This document shows, in pieces, positions 15,367 through 24,698 of a stretch of 37,305 bases of DNA (position 1 is the stretch's first letter; each line of letters starts with the position of its first letter). Made by a program: the position numbers and the translations under genes. The notes beneath the pieces were generated by a model. That model did no database searches, was not told the DNA's origin, and was given only the letters and a program-made list of their open reading frames with translations. This stretch comes from Methylophaga sp. (GTDB taxonomy: Bacteria; Pseudomonadota; Gammaproteobacteria; Nitrosococcales; Methylophagaceae). The stretch is taken from contig JAGXHJ010000010.1 in assembly GCA_024636315.1 (NCBI GenBank), positions 1 to 37,305 on the forward strand, in the 5' to 3' direction.

Positions 15367-17649
15367 TTATGCCGATTCTACTTTTTCCGTAAAGTCACAT
15401 TCTTTTTGTGGGCAAACTTTTTCGGTGCCGCGACTTTTTGTCGTTTTGACCGTCAAAATGGGCCATTTACAAGTAGGACACTCTTCCTTCAATGGCTCAT
15501 TCCATAAGGCATAATCACAATCAGGATAATCTGAACAAGAATAGAATATTTTGCCACGACGAGATTTACGAGTAAGGATTTCACCTTTATTACACTGTGG
15601 ACAAGTCACGCCCGTATTTGTAGGCTGTTCTAATGATTCAATATGCTTACATTTTGGATAACTGCTGCAACCAATGAACTTGCCATACTTACCTGTTCTC
15701 ACCCATAAATCAGACTCACATTTCGGGCATTTGCGATCAGCGACAACTTCTGGCTCATTCGAAGTTTCTTCACCGTTAATATTACGCGTGTAATCACATT
15801 CCGGATAAGCAGTACAACCAATAAAGCGACCACTACGTCCTAATCGACTCGATAATTTCTTACCACATTTCGGGCAGTCTTCATCCAGCAATTCTTGAGT
15901 AACGTCACTACGCTGTACTTCTTTATCTTTGGTTTCAACTTGTTCTTTGAAAGGTCCCCAAAAATTACGTAATAATGGCACCCATTCTTTTTCACCGCGA
16001 GCAACCGCATCGAGCTCATCTTCTAATTTGGCAGTGAAATCATAATCCACGTATTTGGTGAAATGTTCTGCCAGAAATTTACCCACTACACGGCCTACAT
16101 CCGTTGGATGAAAACGTTTTTTCTCAAGCTTAACATATTCACGCTGTAATAACGTTGAAACAATACTGGCATAAGTAGAAGGACGACCAATGTCATGCTC
16201 TTCTAAAGAGCGAACTAAACTGGCTTCACTAAAACGTGGTGGTGGCTCAGTAAAATGTTGCTCAGGTCGAATAGCAATAAGATCAACAACATCACCCACT
16301 GCCATTATCGGCAAAATACGTTCATCTTTATCTGACTTAGCCGCGTCATCTTGACCTTCAAGATAAACGCTCATAAACCCAGGATCAACCACTGTCGAAC
16401 CATTGGCGCGGAAGGTGTTCCCTTTACCACAAGCTAAATCAATGGCCACCGTATTCATCGTGGCATGAACCATTTGACAAGCAACGGTACGCTGCCAAAT
16501 TAATGTGTAGAGTTTTAACTGATCACTAGAAAGATATTTGGTGAGCGATTCAGGCGTGCGCAATACCGATGTAGGGCGAACCGCCTCATGAGCCTCTTGA
16601 GCATTTTTAGACTTGGTTTTATATTCTTGCGGTGAGGCAGGTACTGCTTTAGCGCCATATTTTTCGGCAATATAGCTACGTAACTCTTCAACGGCTTCAC
16701 CGGCTAAGGTCACCGAATCGGTACGCATATAGGTAATCAAACCCACCGCGCCATCACCGGTATCAGTACCTTCATATAATTGCTGGGCAACACTCATCGT
16801 ACGTTGCGCGCCAAAACCTAATTTTCGTGATGCTTCTTGTTGTAATGTTGAAGTAGTAAATGGCGCGGCAGGATTACGTTTACGTTGTTTTTTATCAACT
16901 TTGGTAACAAGCAAGTTACCGTTGGCGGCTTTATTAAGCGTAGCCACGACCTCGGCTGATTGTTCACCATTATTAACCGTAAATTGCGATAATTTTTTAT
17001 CTTTATAGTACGTTAACTTGCCATCAAATGTTTGTTTTTCAAATGCTGCATCCGCTTCAATTGACCAGTATTCTTGCGGGATGAATGCTTCAATTTCTAG
17101 TTCACGTTCAACGATCATTCTCAGCGCAGGACTTTGCACTCGACCGGCGGATAAACCACGGCGCACTTTTTTCCACAATAATGGCGATAGAGTAAAACCT
17201 ACCAGATAATCAAGTGCTCGACGCGCTTGCTGGGCATTGACCATGTCCATCGATAATTCACGAGGGTGGGCAACCGCATCATTCACCGCTTGCTTGGTTA
17301 TTTCATGGAATACCACACGATGTGTTTCTTTATCCTTTAATACGCCGCGTTTTTTTAGTAACTCTAATAAATGCCATGAAATCGCTTCTCCCTCGCGATC
17401 CGGATCCGTTGCGAGATATAAGACATCGGCCTTCTTCATTGCCTTAGCAATGGCATCGAGATGTTTACTATTACGATCGATAATTTGATACTTCATCGCA
17501 AAATCATTGGCAGTATCAACAGCGCCTTCTTTAGGTAATAAATCACGAACGTGACCATAAGACGCTAAGACTTCAACGTCTTTACCCAAATATTTCTGGA
17601 TCGTTTTTGCCTTCGCGGGCGACTCAACAATGACTAATTTTTTTCCCAT
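15367..17649 (-). CDS. topA: DNA topoisomerase I
   Basis: Type IA topoisomerase of 760 residues that relaxes negative supercoils. The Toprim domain opens KKLVIVESPAKAKTIQKYLG and contains ATDPDREGEAISWHL. The active-site Tyr lies in GLITYMRTDSV. The core is followed by four Cys4 zinc ribbons: CPKCGKKL...CDYT, CPKCESDL...CKHI, CPQCNKGE...CDYA and CPTCKWPI...CDFT. It is about 100 residues shorter than the E. coli enzyme, as in many other gammaproteobacteria. It is the last gene of the LysM-dprA-smg-topA cluster, 84 nt after smg, and ends at the shared terminator. Confidence 0.98.
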   Translation of the reverse strand: MGKKLVIVESPAKAKTIQKYLGKDVEVLASYGHVRDLLPKEGAVDTANDFAMKYQIIDRNSKHLDAIAKAMKKADVLYLATDPDREGEAISWHLLELLKKRGVLKDKETHRVVFHEITKQAVNDAVAHPRELSMDMVNAQQARRALDYLVGFTLSPLLWKKVRRGLSAGRVQSPALRMIVERELEIEAFIPQEYWSIEADAAFEKQTFDGKLTYYKDKKLSQFTVNNGEQSAEVVATLNKAANGNLLVTKVDKKQRKRNPAAPFTTSTLQQEASRKLGFGAQRTMSVAQQLYEGTDTGDGAVGLITYMRTDSVTLAGEAVEELRSYIAEKYGAKAVPASPQEYKTKSKNAQEAHEAVRPTSVLRTPESLTKYLSSDQLKLYTLIWQRTVACQMVHATMNTVAIDLACGKGNTFRANGSTVVDPGFMSVYLEGQDDAAKSDKDERILPIMAVGDVVDLIAIRPEQHFTEPPPRFSEASLVRSLEEHDIGRPSTYASIVSTLLQREYVKLEKKRFHPTDVGRVVGKFLAEHFTKYVDYDFTAKLEDELDAVARGEKEWVPLLRNFWGPFKEQVETKDKEVQRSDVTQELLDEDCPKCGKKLSSRLGRSGRFIGCTAYPECDYTRNINGEETSNEPEVVADRKCPKCESDLWVRTGKYGKFIGCSSYPKCKHIESLEQPTNTGVTCPQCNKGEILTRKSRRGKIFYSCSDYPDCDYALWNEPLKEECPTCKWPILTVKTTKSRGTEKVCPQKECDFTEKVESA

Positions 17650-17733
17650 ATTTTACAGCACCAAAATGAACAGTATCGAACCATGCAAGCTAGTCTACAC
17701 GGACAGTATTTACGATAGTTATCACTATCATTT

Positions 17734-18219
17734 TTAGTGAATAACCGCCTCCAAATCTTCAAATACCAAGTCTTCCATCCACGCATATGCAGCTTCGCGG
17801 CCTGGCTGATAAAACAGCACCATCAACACCACCCATTTCATTTGATCTAAATCAATTTCATCAGTATCTAATGCCATGACACGCTCGATGACCACTTCGC
17901 GAGTTTCACCATCAAGCACACCTACTTGCTCTAAAAACAACAAGTATCCTCGACATTGCACATCGAGCCGTAATAATTCTTGTTCAGTATAAAATCGCAT
18001 AGCCAATTCAGACTTATGCTCTTCACCTTCATTTAATGACTCATCTTCAATCACCGTCATACTTTCTAACCAATCAAAGGCCTTATGAATTTCGAGATGA
18101 GGAAAACCAACACCCTCTAGTTCAGTTTCTAAAGCGTCTTTATCAGGTTTATTTGAGTCATCTGTGTCAATGTAGTTTTCAAACAAATACAGCAATACAT
18201 CAAATACATCTTCTTTCAT
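17734..18219 (-). CDS. smg: Smg family protein (DUF494)
   Basis: Acidic cytoplasmic protein of 161 residues. It begins MKEDVFDVLLYLFENYID and continues with LEGVGFPHLEIHKAFDWLE and FYTEQELLRLDVQCRGYLLFLEQVGVLD, standard for DUF494/Smg. The molecular role is unknown; the gene is nearly always between dprA and topA. An AGAGGAA ribosome site lies 5 nt before the ATG. It is 34 nt after dprA and probably on the same transcript. Confidence 0.95.
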   Translation of the reverse strand: MKEDVFDVLLYLFENYIDTDDSNKPDKDALETELEGVGFPHLEIHKAFDWLESMTVIEDESLNEGEEHKSELAMRFYTEQELLRLDVQCRGYLLFLEQVGVLDGETREVVIERVMALDTDEIDLDQMKWVVLMVLFYQPGREAAYAWMEDLVFEDLEAVIH

Positions 18220-18253
18220 TTAATTCCTCTAAGAGTCTCTATATATAGGGAGG

Positions 18254-19324
18254 TTAATTACCACTGCGGACATAGCGGCCGCCAGGCAATGATTCAACCT
18301 GACCTTGTAGTTCTAATAATAACAGCATGGAGGAAACAACATCCGCCGTCAATCTACAGCGTTCTATCAAAAGATCAATTTGTATTGGGTCATAGCCTAA
18401 GTGGTTAAGCAAAAGCAGATAGTCATCATCTAACTTTATCTCTGACTCGACCATGTCAATATTCGCTTTTTCTTCGCCTTGAACACCCGCCAATGGCCCT
18501 AGCTCTTCTAAAATATCTTGTGCCGTTTCGACTAGTTTTGCGCCATCACGAATCAACTGGTGACAGCCCCGCGCTAAGGGATTGTGAATAGAGCCTGGAA
18601 TAGCAAATACTTCTCTACCTTGCTCTAAGGCCATTCGAGCGGTAATTAATGAACCACTTTGCAAAGCCGCCTCGACCACCAATGTTCCTAATGATAGGCC
18701 ACTAATGATTCGGTTTCGTCGCGGAAAATTTTCAGCGCGTGGCGCCGTTCCCAAGGCGAATTCCGACACGATGGCGCCAGCTGAAGCAATATCGTGAGCC
18801 AGATCGCGATGTTTCGCAGGATAGACACGATCTAAACCCGTGCCGATAACGGCAATTGTTTTACCTTGACCGGCCAAAGCACCCTGATGTGCCGCCGCAT
18901 CTATTCCCATTGCTAGACCACTGGTGACGGTTAGACCCACCTGTGCCATATAACGAGCAAATTCGTATGCGGTATCTCGTCCCGATGCAGATGGATTACG
19001 ACTACCCACCATGGCAATCTGCCACTGAGACACTAAGTCCACATCGCCTTGAACAAATAACAGACTAGGAGGATCAGCAATCTGCTTAAGCAAGGCTGGA
19101 TAGCGCGGATCCTGCAAGGTAATAATGTGCCGGTCAGGTTCATCAAACCAAGCTAAATCTTGCTCAATCTGATTCCAATCTGGTTCCAACAAGGCACTGC
19201 GTGTTCGGGCAGAAATATTTTCTGCCATTTTGGGCTTAGCAAACACGGCTTCTGGGTCGGTAAATTGCGTAAGTAAACGAGCAAATGTTACCGGCCCAAC
19301 GCCAGGCGTTCGGTGTAGCGCCAA
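18254..19324 (-). CDS. dprA: DNA-processing protein DprA (Smf)
   Basis: Cytoplasmic protein that binds incoming single-stranded DNA in natural transformation and loads RecA. Residues from 1 show ALHRTPGVGPVTFARLL (SAM/HhH region), then the Rossmann-like core with VGSRNPSASGRDTAYEFARYM, SGLAMGIDAAAHQGAL, TIAVIGTGLDRVYPAKH and FPRRNRIISGLS, and a C-terminal winged helix ending GGRYVRSGN. In this frame the only standard start is TTG at 19324, yet codons just upstream (SEQRPLACW) look like the normal family N-terminus. The true start may therefore be a CTG or be displaced by a small frameshift. It lies 133 nt after the LysM gene and 34 nt before smg. Confidence 0.92.
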   Translation of the reverse strand: MALHRTPGVGPVTFARLLTQFTDPEAVFAKPKMAENISARTRSALLEPDWNQIEQDLAWFDEPDRHIITLQDPRYPALLKQIADPPSLLFVQGDVDLVSQWQIAMVGSRNPSASGRDTAYEFARYMAQVGLTVTSGLAMGIDAAAHQGALAGQGKTIAVIGTGLDRVYPAKHRDLAHDIASAGAIVSEFALGTAPRAENFPRRNRIISGLSLGTLVVEAALQSGSLITARMALEQGREVFAIPGSIHNPLARGCHQLIRDGAKLVETAQDILEELGPLAGVQGEEKANIDMVESEIKLDDDYLLLLNHLGYDPIQIDLLIERCRLTADVVSSMLLLLELQGQVESLPGGRYVRSGN

Positions 19325-19457
19325 CCAACATGCCAGAGGTCGTTGCTCACTAGAAAATCTATTCAGCTTAAGCGCCCTCGATTTAAGCCATGATTGCCGA
19401 ATAATTGCTGATAGCGAGTCAATGTACGGCTCGCATTATCATCAACGAAAACACGCT

Positions 19458-20489
19458 TTATTCTATTGCACTCACTTTGTCATTGAGATGAATTGGACGA
19501 CTTGCTTTCATCACCAGTGCATAACTTACTTTTTCAAATACTTTGAAAACCATGGCCACGCCCGCAGATTCATCAGGCAAGATAACCGTGTCATGGCGAT
19601 CAGGTGTAACAGTGTCTTTCACTATTTGACCGGCGCGCATTACTTCTAATACATGGCCAACCTCGATAGACTCTCTTGAACCACGATTCAGTACGACAAT
19701 TTGATATTGTCCTACCTGTGACACGCCATCAAATACTGAAATAATACGACCATTGACGGCTTGTTCTGGCGAATGAGGGAAAAAGTTCATTTCATTCTCG
19801 CCATCATCAACTGGCAACAATCTATCTCCGGCTAAAACTTCACGATTGGTGTTACGTAACATTACTGTAGAAACATCACTTGCCGTTTCTAACAAAGCAT
19901 CCGCGGTATAAATAGCTTCATAACCTAGCACTTCAGCAGTTTCGGGGTCGGTGTAGACTTTACCTCCTCGAAAGACGCTGAACTGGTCAATTTCATCGCC
20001 ATCGATACCACGCACATAGGCTCTATCACCAGCACCTAAAATTAAACGCTCATCGGTACTTGCAACAATATAAGGTGCGTTATTTAAGGTTTCTTCACCT
20101 ACTACCAGTGGTTTGGATAAAAATGCGGCTATAGCAGAGCGAGGAATAGTTGGAATAGCTTGTTCTAATTTTATTTCCCGTGCCTCTGGTGACATTTTGT
20201 AAGCTGTTGACCCACGGCTTAATGTCAACACGGGCTGGCCATTGACGTAACTGAGTGAGATCAAATCGCCAGGATAAATTAAATGTGGGTTTGAAATTTG
20301 TGGGTTAACCTGCCAGATTTCCGGCCACAGCCAAGGTTTTTCTAAAAATTTAGCAGAAATATCCCACAAGGTATCGCCCTTAACAACCTCGTAATCTTGC
20401 GGATGGCTGGCATTCAACATCACATCCTTTGCGAACAAAGGCAAGCTGAACAATACAAACAAAACACTTAAATAAAAGTAGCGAATCAT
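19458..20489 (-). CDS. LysM-domain envelope protein
   Basis: Exported protein of 343 residues with a signal peptide (IRYFYLSVLFVLFSLPLFA) and one LysM peptidoglycan-binding domain at about 30-80 (YEVVKGDTLWDISAKFLE, then WPEIWQVNPQISNPHLIYPGD). The remaining 260 residues form a conserved region without a named function. I start it at the ATG of 20489, 7 nt after GAGGA; a TTG immediately before it is also possible. This protein is found just upstream of dprA in many gammaproteobacteria. It is divergent from the cytochrome c and def operon. A cell-wall role is likely but not defined. Confidence 0.9.
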   Translation of the reverse strand: MIRYFYLSVLFVLFSLPLFAKDVMLNASHPQDYEVVKGDTLWDISAKFLEKPWLWPEIWQVNPQISNPHLIYPGDLISLSYVNGQPVLTLSRGSTAYKMSPEAREIKLEQAIPTIPRSAIAAFLSKPLVVGEETLNNAPYIVASTDERLILGAGDRAYVRGIDGDEIDQFSVFRGGKVYTDPETAEVLGYEAIYTADALLETASDVSTVMLRNTNREVLAGDRLLPVDDGENEMNFFPHSPEQAVNGRIISVFDGVSQVGQYQIVVLNRGSRESIEVGHVLEVMRAGQIVKDTVTPDRHDTVILPDESAGVAMVFKVFEKVSYALVMKASRPIHLNDKVSAIE

Positions 20490-20776
20490 CAAAATATCCT
20501 CATGGATAACTAAATAATTGTCTTAAATCCTAACAAGCACAGACAACACTAAAATCATAGTGTGTTATAAGCGCGAAGAGGAATCAAGCTTCATGACTAA
20601 ATTTGATCAATCTAAATGCACTTATCCTCAAATTAACAACCTGATTATTGATGATTGATATCTATTTAGATAACACTTTGGCGACTAATACTTGCCGCTT
20701 AATAGCCCTCATGATATAAGGTTAATCTACAATAACAATATATACCTTTCACTTCGAACATTCAGGATATCGCCAT

Positions 20777-21094
20777 ATGAAACGTCTTATTTTCCCATTA
20801 GTTGCCCTCACAGTGCTATTTAGCGCAAATTCAGCCTTTGCCGCAGGTGATATCGTCGCAGGAAAGGCCAAAACAGCATTATGCGCAAGCTGTCATGGTG
20901 CAAATGGTATCGCTGTTATCGGCATGTATCCTAACCTTGCAGGTCAAAATGAAGCTTATCTAATCTCGGCTTTAACCTCTTACCGCGGTAAAGAACGCAA
21001 TGGTGGCATGGCGGCCATTATGCAAATGCAAGCCGCTAATTTATCAGATGCTGACATTGAAGACATCGCGGCTTATTTTTCCAGCTTAAAATAG
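20777..21094 (+). CDS. Class I c-type cytochrome, small periplasmic
   Basis: Protein of 105 residues with a Sec signal ([21 protein letters not shown]) and a mature domain of about 82 residues. Haem is attached at Cys36, Cys39 and His40 in CASCHG. A Met in the segment [10 protein letters not shown] is the likely sixth ligand. [19 protein letters not shown] and the C-terminal [12 protein letters not shown] match the cytochrome c4/c553 group. It is a single-domain electron carrier in the periplasm, with unknown partners. The gene stands alone and is followed by a nested hairpin. Confidence 0.93.
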   Translation: MKRLIFPLVALTVLFSANSAFAAGDIVAGKAKTALCASCHGANGIAVIGMYPNLAGQNEAYLISALTSYRGKERNGGMAAIMQMQAANLSDADIEDIAAYFSSLK

Positions 21095-21111
21095 TCTTAT
21101 CTGCTAATCAT

Positions 21112-21173
21112 TGATGCAACAGATCCCTTAGTTGCGATGGCTAAGGGCTTAGCTAGTTCTGTTGCATCATTTT
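21112..21173 (+). terminator. Nested hairpin downstream of the cytochrome gene
   Basis: TGATGCAACAGA at 21112-21123 pairs exactly with TCTGTTGCATCA at 21158-21169. Inside it, CCCTTAG at 21125-21131 pairs with CTAAGGG at 21141-21147. TTTT follows the outer stem. It probably ends the cytochrome transcript, although the branched shape is unusual for a simple terminator. Confidence 0.6.
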
Positions 21174-21398
21174 CCATACTGTTTTCATATTTAAAATAGT
21201 CACAAAGACCAACGAAACAACAATCTCAACTTGAAATATTTCTCTTCCCCCCCCAGTCAGTTACAATAAGCCCCGTATAGGATAAGTATTTTTCGTCAGG
21301 GCACGGCGGAAAAGATAGCTCTCTTCAAAGAGTCTCGTAATAGTTATCCGATTAAGATGACCCGTTTTGGTCAGTTGTTTAATCTTTTAGGTTTATTT
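21174..21398 (+). promoter_or_regulatory. Leader region of the def operon, with a C9 tract
   Basis: The 304-bp gap between the cytochrome and def holds the nested hairpin, then this stretch. It contains a run of nine C ending at about 21255, a TACAAT that could be a -10, and a small stem around CTCTTCAAAGAG. I cannot place a confident -35. No small gene with a convincing ribosome site is seen. Confidence 0.3.
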
Positions 21399-21902
21399 AT
21401 GGCGCTACTTGAAATCCTTCATTTTCCCGATCAACGCTTACGCAAAAAAGCGACGGCGGTCACCGAAATAACAGCTAAAATCCGCCAGTTAGCGGAAGAC
21501 ATGCTAGAAACGATGTATGACGCACCTGGAGTTGGCTTAGCCGCCAATCAAGTTAATGTGCAAAAACGTCTGGTTGTTATTGATGTCTCAGAAGACAAAT
21601 CATCACCCTTGATTTTCATCAACCCTGAAATCATCAATAAACAAGGTGAACGTGAGCACGAGGAAGGTTGTCTATCCGTACCAGAGGCTTATGAACTCGT
21701 TACGCGAGCCGACACGGTGCGAGTTAAAGCACTCGATCTTGATGGTGTCGCCTTTGAGCTAGATGCCGATGAGTTATTAGCCACGTGTATACAGCATGAG
21801 ATTGATCATCTGGATGGCAAATTATTTGTTGATTACATTAGTAATTTAAAACGGCAACGCATTAAAAAACGTTTAGAAAAACAATTCAAACAACAACGCT
21901 AG
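21399..21902 (+). CDS. def: Peptide deformylase
   Basis: Fe(II)/Zn-dependent enzyme of 167 residues that removes the formyl group from new proteins. All three motifs are intact: [16 protein letters not shown] with the metal Cys, and HEIDHLDG with the two metal His and catalytic Glu. The start [18 protein letters not shown] at 21399 aligns with the family; an in-frame ATG at 21357 would add 14 unlikely residues. AGG lies about 9 nt upstream of 21399. It is the first gene of def-fmt-rsmB and divergent from the LysM-dprA cluster, the classic gammaproteobacterial arrangement. Confidence 0.98.
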   Translation: MALLEILHFPDQRLRKKATAVTEITAKIRQLAEDMLETMYDAPGVGLAANQVNVQKRLVVIDVSEDKSSPLIFINPEIINKQGEREHEEGCLSVPEAYELVTRADTVRVKALDLDGVAFELDADELLATCIQHEIDHLDGKLFVDYISNLKRQRIKKRLEKQFKQQR

Positions 21903-21909
21903 GATAACG

Positions 21910-22839
21910 ATGCGCATCATTTTTGCTGGAACCCCTGACTTTGCAGCAGAAACACTCAAAGCCTTATTAAGTGCTAATCATGAAATTTGTGCTGTTTACA
22001 CCCAGCCAGATCGTCCTTCAGGTCGCGGTCGAAAATTGACGGCTAGCCCAGTAAAACAATTGGCGCTTGAACACAATATTCCTGTCGAACAACCGCTGAA
22101 CTTCAAAGAAGATGAAGCTAAACAAATCTTAGCCCATTATCATGCGGACCTCATGATCGTCGTCGCTTATGGCTTATTATTGCCGCAAGCCGTACTTGAT
22201 ACGCCTTCATTAGGCTGTATTAATGTTCACGCATCTTTACTGCCTCGCTGGCGTGGAGCAGCCCCCATTCAACGGGCGATTCTTGCTGGAGATACAGAAA
22301 CCGGCGTTTGCATTATGCAAATGGAAGCAGGTTTAGATACTGGCCCAGTCTTATTGCGAGCAAGCTGCCCGATTGCTATTGATGATACTGCGCAGACATT
22401 ACATGATCGACTTGCTATTTTGGGCGCTGAAACGCTATTGACCGCCCTACCAAACATCGTCGAACTTCAAAGCAAGGCGCAAGCCCAAAATGATGAATTG
22501 ACCTGCTATGCAGCCAAGTTACTAAAACCAGAAGCCACCATTGATTGGCAACAGTCTGCTGTTCAACTTGTTCGTCAAATTCAGGCATTTAATCCTCGGC
22601 CTGTGGCGCAAACAAACTGGCAAGATCAGGTCTTTAGAATTTGGTCAGCATCACTAATTAATGAAAAAAGCTCCGTAGCTCCAGGGGAAATTATCACCGT
22701 AAACAGAGACAGCATTGATGTTGCAACCGGAGATGGTGTACTACGCCTGAACCAAATTCAACTGCCAGGGAAACGCGCCATGCCCGTTGCTGACTTTTTG
22801 AATGCAAATACAATAAAGGCGGGTGAACATTTTGGCTAA
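21910..22839 (+). CDS. fmt: Methionyl-tRNA formyltransferase
   Basis: Enzyme of 309 residues that formylates initiator Met-tRNA using 10-formyl-THF. It begins MRIIFAGTPDFAAETLKALL, and has the signature SLLPRWRGAAPIQRAI with the catalytic Asn-His pair just before it (CINVHAS) and the Asp in MEAGLDTGPVL. The smaller C-terminal tRNA-binding domain begins near residue 205. It lies 7 nt after def with AGGATAACG before the ATG. The stop lies inside the start region of rsmB, an overlap of about 17 nt. Confidence 0.98.
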   Translation: MRIIFAGTPDFAAETLKALLSANHEICAVYTQPDRPSGRGRKLTASPVKQLALEHNIPVEQPLNFKEDEAKQILAHYHADLMIVVAYGLLLPQAVLDTPSLGCINVHASLLPRWRGAAPIQRAILAGDTETGVCIMQMEAGLDTGPVLLRASCPIAIDDTAQTLHDRLAILGAETLLTALPNIVELQSKAQAQNDELTCYAAKLLKPEATIDWQQSAVQLVRQIQAFNPRPVAQTNWQDQVFRIWSASLINEKSSVAPGEIITVNRDSIDVATGDGVLRLNQIQLPGKRAMPVADFLNANTIKAGEHFG

Positions 22840-24142
22840 ACCTCAAAAACACACCGCCCGTGCCAGCGCGGCCCGAGTAATCGCGGAGGTTATTCAGAAA
22901 AAACATTCGCTTAATGGCGTGTTAACAGCAGCATTGACCTCACTGCCGGACAATGATCGTAGTTTATGCCAACAGCTTTGTTATGGTGTCATACGCTGGC
23001 AACCACAATTGGAAGCGATCAGCCAAAGCTTGCTCACTAAATCATTACGCGCCAAAGATGCTGATATTGCTGCTCTCCTACTCTGTGGCATCTATCAACT
23101 GCGAGATATGCGAGTGCCCGCTCATGCCGCGATCTCAGAAACGGTCAATGCTTGTAAAACCCTAGGCAAACCTTGGGCGACCGGATTACTAAATGCCTCG
23201 TTACGCAATTATCAACGTCAGCATGATGAAATTGAAGCCAAAATTCTACAACAAGAATCAGCACAGTATGCGCATCCCGATTGGCTAATTCAGCGCTTTA
23301 AACAAGATTGGCCAGAACAATGGCCAGCCATCTTGGAAGCAAATAATCTCCAACCACCGATGATGATCCGCGTTAACAAACAGCATGGGTCTCGCCAAGA
23401 TTATTTGACCAGAATGGCTCAAGCGAATATTGATGCTACTGCCATTGAAGTCTGCTCTGAGGGGGTATTATTAGATACGCCTTGTGATGTATTTCAATTG
23501 CCTGGATTTGCTGATGGCGATGCCTCAGTCCAAGATGGTGCCGCACAATTAGTCGCCCAATTACTCGATTTAAAACCCAATTTACGGATCCTCGATGCTT
23601 GTGCTGCGCCAGGCGGTAAGACCTGTCATATATTGGAACAGTTTCCTGATAATCAGATGGTCGCACTCGATATTGACCCGCGAAGATTGCTACAAATCAA
23701 ACAAAATACCGATCGCCTCAAGCTTAATGCCGAATTAATTGCATCAGATGCAGTAGATGTTGATAACTGGTGGGACGGCCAGCTCTTTGACCGAATTTTA
23801 ATCGATGCACCCTGTTCCGGAACCGGCGTAATTCGTCGCCACCCAGATATCAAGCTACTTCGCAGACCAGATGATATTGCCACACTTGCCCAGCAACAAC
23901 AGCAATTACTCAATAAATTATGGCCGCTACTTAAACCTGATGGCGTATTGATTTACACTACTTGTTCAGCACTGAAACAAGAAAATGAAGAACAAGTAGC
24001 ATCTTTTTTACAGTATCATCCCGAAGCGCAGGAAAATGCAATTTCACCCACCCCAGCTGAACGCCGCTCATTTGGTTATCAACGTTTACCTGGTGACAAC
24101 ATGTTAGATGGTTTTTATTATGCCAGCCTCAGTCATCGCTAA
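22823..24142 (+). CDS. rsmB: 16S rRNA m5C967 methyltransferase
   Basis: SAM-dependent enzyme of 439 residues. The N-terminal NusB-like RNA-binding domain is at about 1-140. The catalytic domain has LDACAAPGGKT (SAM), DAPCSGTGVIRRHPDIK and YTTCSALKQENEEQV, giving the two Cys of the m5C mechanism. The given start is GTG at 22823; a TTG at 22832 preceded by GGCGGGTGA is an alternative, and I cannot decide between them. Either way it overlaps fmt. The end overlaps the beginning of the DUF4390 gene. Confidence 0.97.
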   Translation: MNILAKPQKHTARASAARVIAEVIQKKHSLNGVLTAALTSLPDNDRSLCQQLCYGVIRWQPQLEAISQSLLTKSLRAKDADIAALLLCGIYQLRDMRVPAHAAISETVNACKTLGKPWATGLLNASLRNYQRQHDEIEAKILQQESAQYAHPDWLIQRFKQDWPEQWPAILEANNLQPPMMIRVNKQHGSRQDYLTRMAQANIDATAIEVCSEGVLLDTPCDVFQLPGFADGDASVQDGAAQLVAQLLDLKPNLRILDACAAPGGKTCHILEQFPDNQMVALDIDPRRLLQIKQNTDRLKLNAELIASDAVDVDNWWDGQLFDRILIDAPCSGTGVIRRHPDIKLLRRPDDIATLAQQQQQLLNKLWPLLKPDGVLIYTTCSALKQENEEQVASFLQYHPEAQENAISPTPAERRSFGYQRLPGDNMLDGFYYASLSHR

Positions 24143-24698
24143 AATTTATGGGTTCCTCGCACTACTGTTCTTTTTGAGCAGTATTAATGCTGTTCGGGCA
24201 ACCACATTCGACATACCCTCTGCCCACATCACTAAAATTGGCAATGGTCATGTACTCAACGCAATAATAAACTATCCACTCACTCCGCGAGTGATTGAAG
24301 CACTGGATAACGGCATACCCATCGTTTTTTTCCAAGAGTTTAAGCTCCTCGATATTACGCCACTTTTGGGCGAATATTGGCAGTGGGAAGAAACGCTATG
24401 GCGGACTAAAATCAGCTATGAGTTACGCTACCATGCCTTAGCCCAACAATATATTTTACAAGACCTCGCCACCGGAAAAGAGCGCCACTTCCCCTCTCTT
24501 GAAGGCACACTACACGCCTTAGGAAAAATCCAAAATTTCACCTTGCCACCCGAATATCTGGTCGACACCAATGACCTGACATTTCTGCTTCGAAGCGGCA
24601 TTGATTTATACGCATTACCAACGCCGATGCGTCCGGGGGCGATCATTTCAAGTAAATGGCATCTCACTAGCCCTTGGACACCAGCACAGTGGCATTAA
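24120..24698 (+). CDS. DUF4390 protein, exported, upstream of the NtrY-like kinase
   Basis: Protein of 192 residues from the ATG at 24120, with a hydrophobic signal (IAKIYGFLALLFFLSSINAVRA) and a beta-rich DUF4390 domain (NAIINYPLTPRVIEALDNGIPIVFFQEF, then WRTKISYELRYHALAQQYIL). An ATG at 24108 in the same frame is possible. It overlaps the rsmB stop and the start of the kinase gene. The family is usually found with a NtrY-type kinase, so a periplasmic accessory or sensing role is plausible but unproven. Confidence 0.88.
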   Translation: MPASVIAKIYGFLALLFFLSSINAVRATTFDIPSAHITKIGNGHVLNAIINYPLTPRVIEALDNGIPIVFFQEFKLLDITPLLGEYWQWEETLWRTKISYELRYHALAQQYILQDLATGKERHFPSLEGTLHALGKIQNFTLPPEYLVDTNDLTFLLRSGIDLYALPTPMRPGAIISSKWHLTSPWTPAQWH

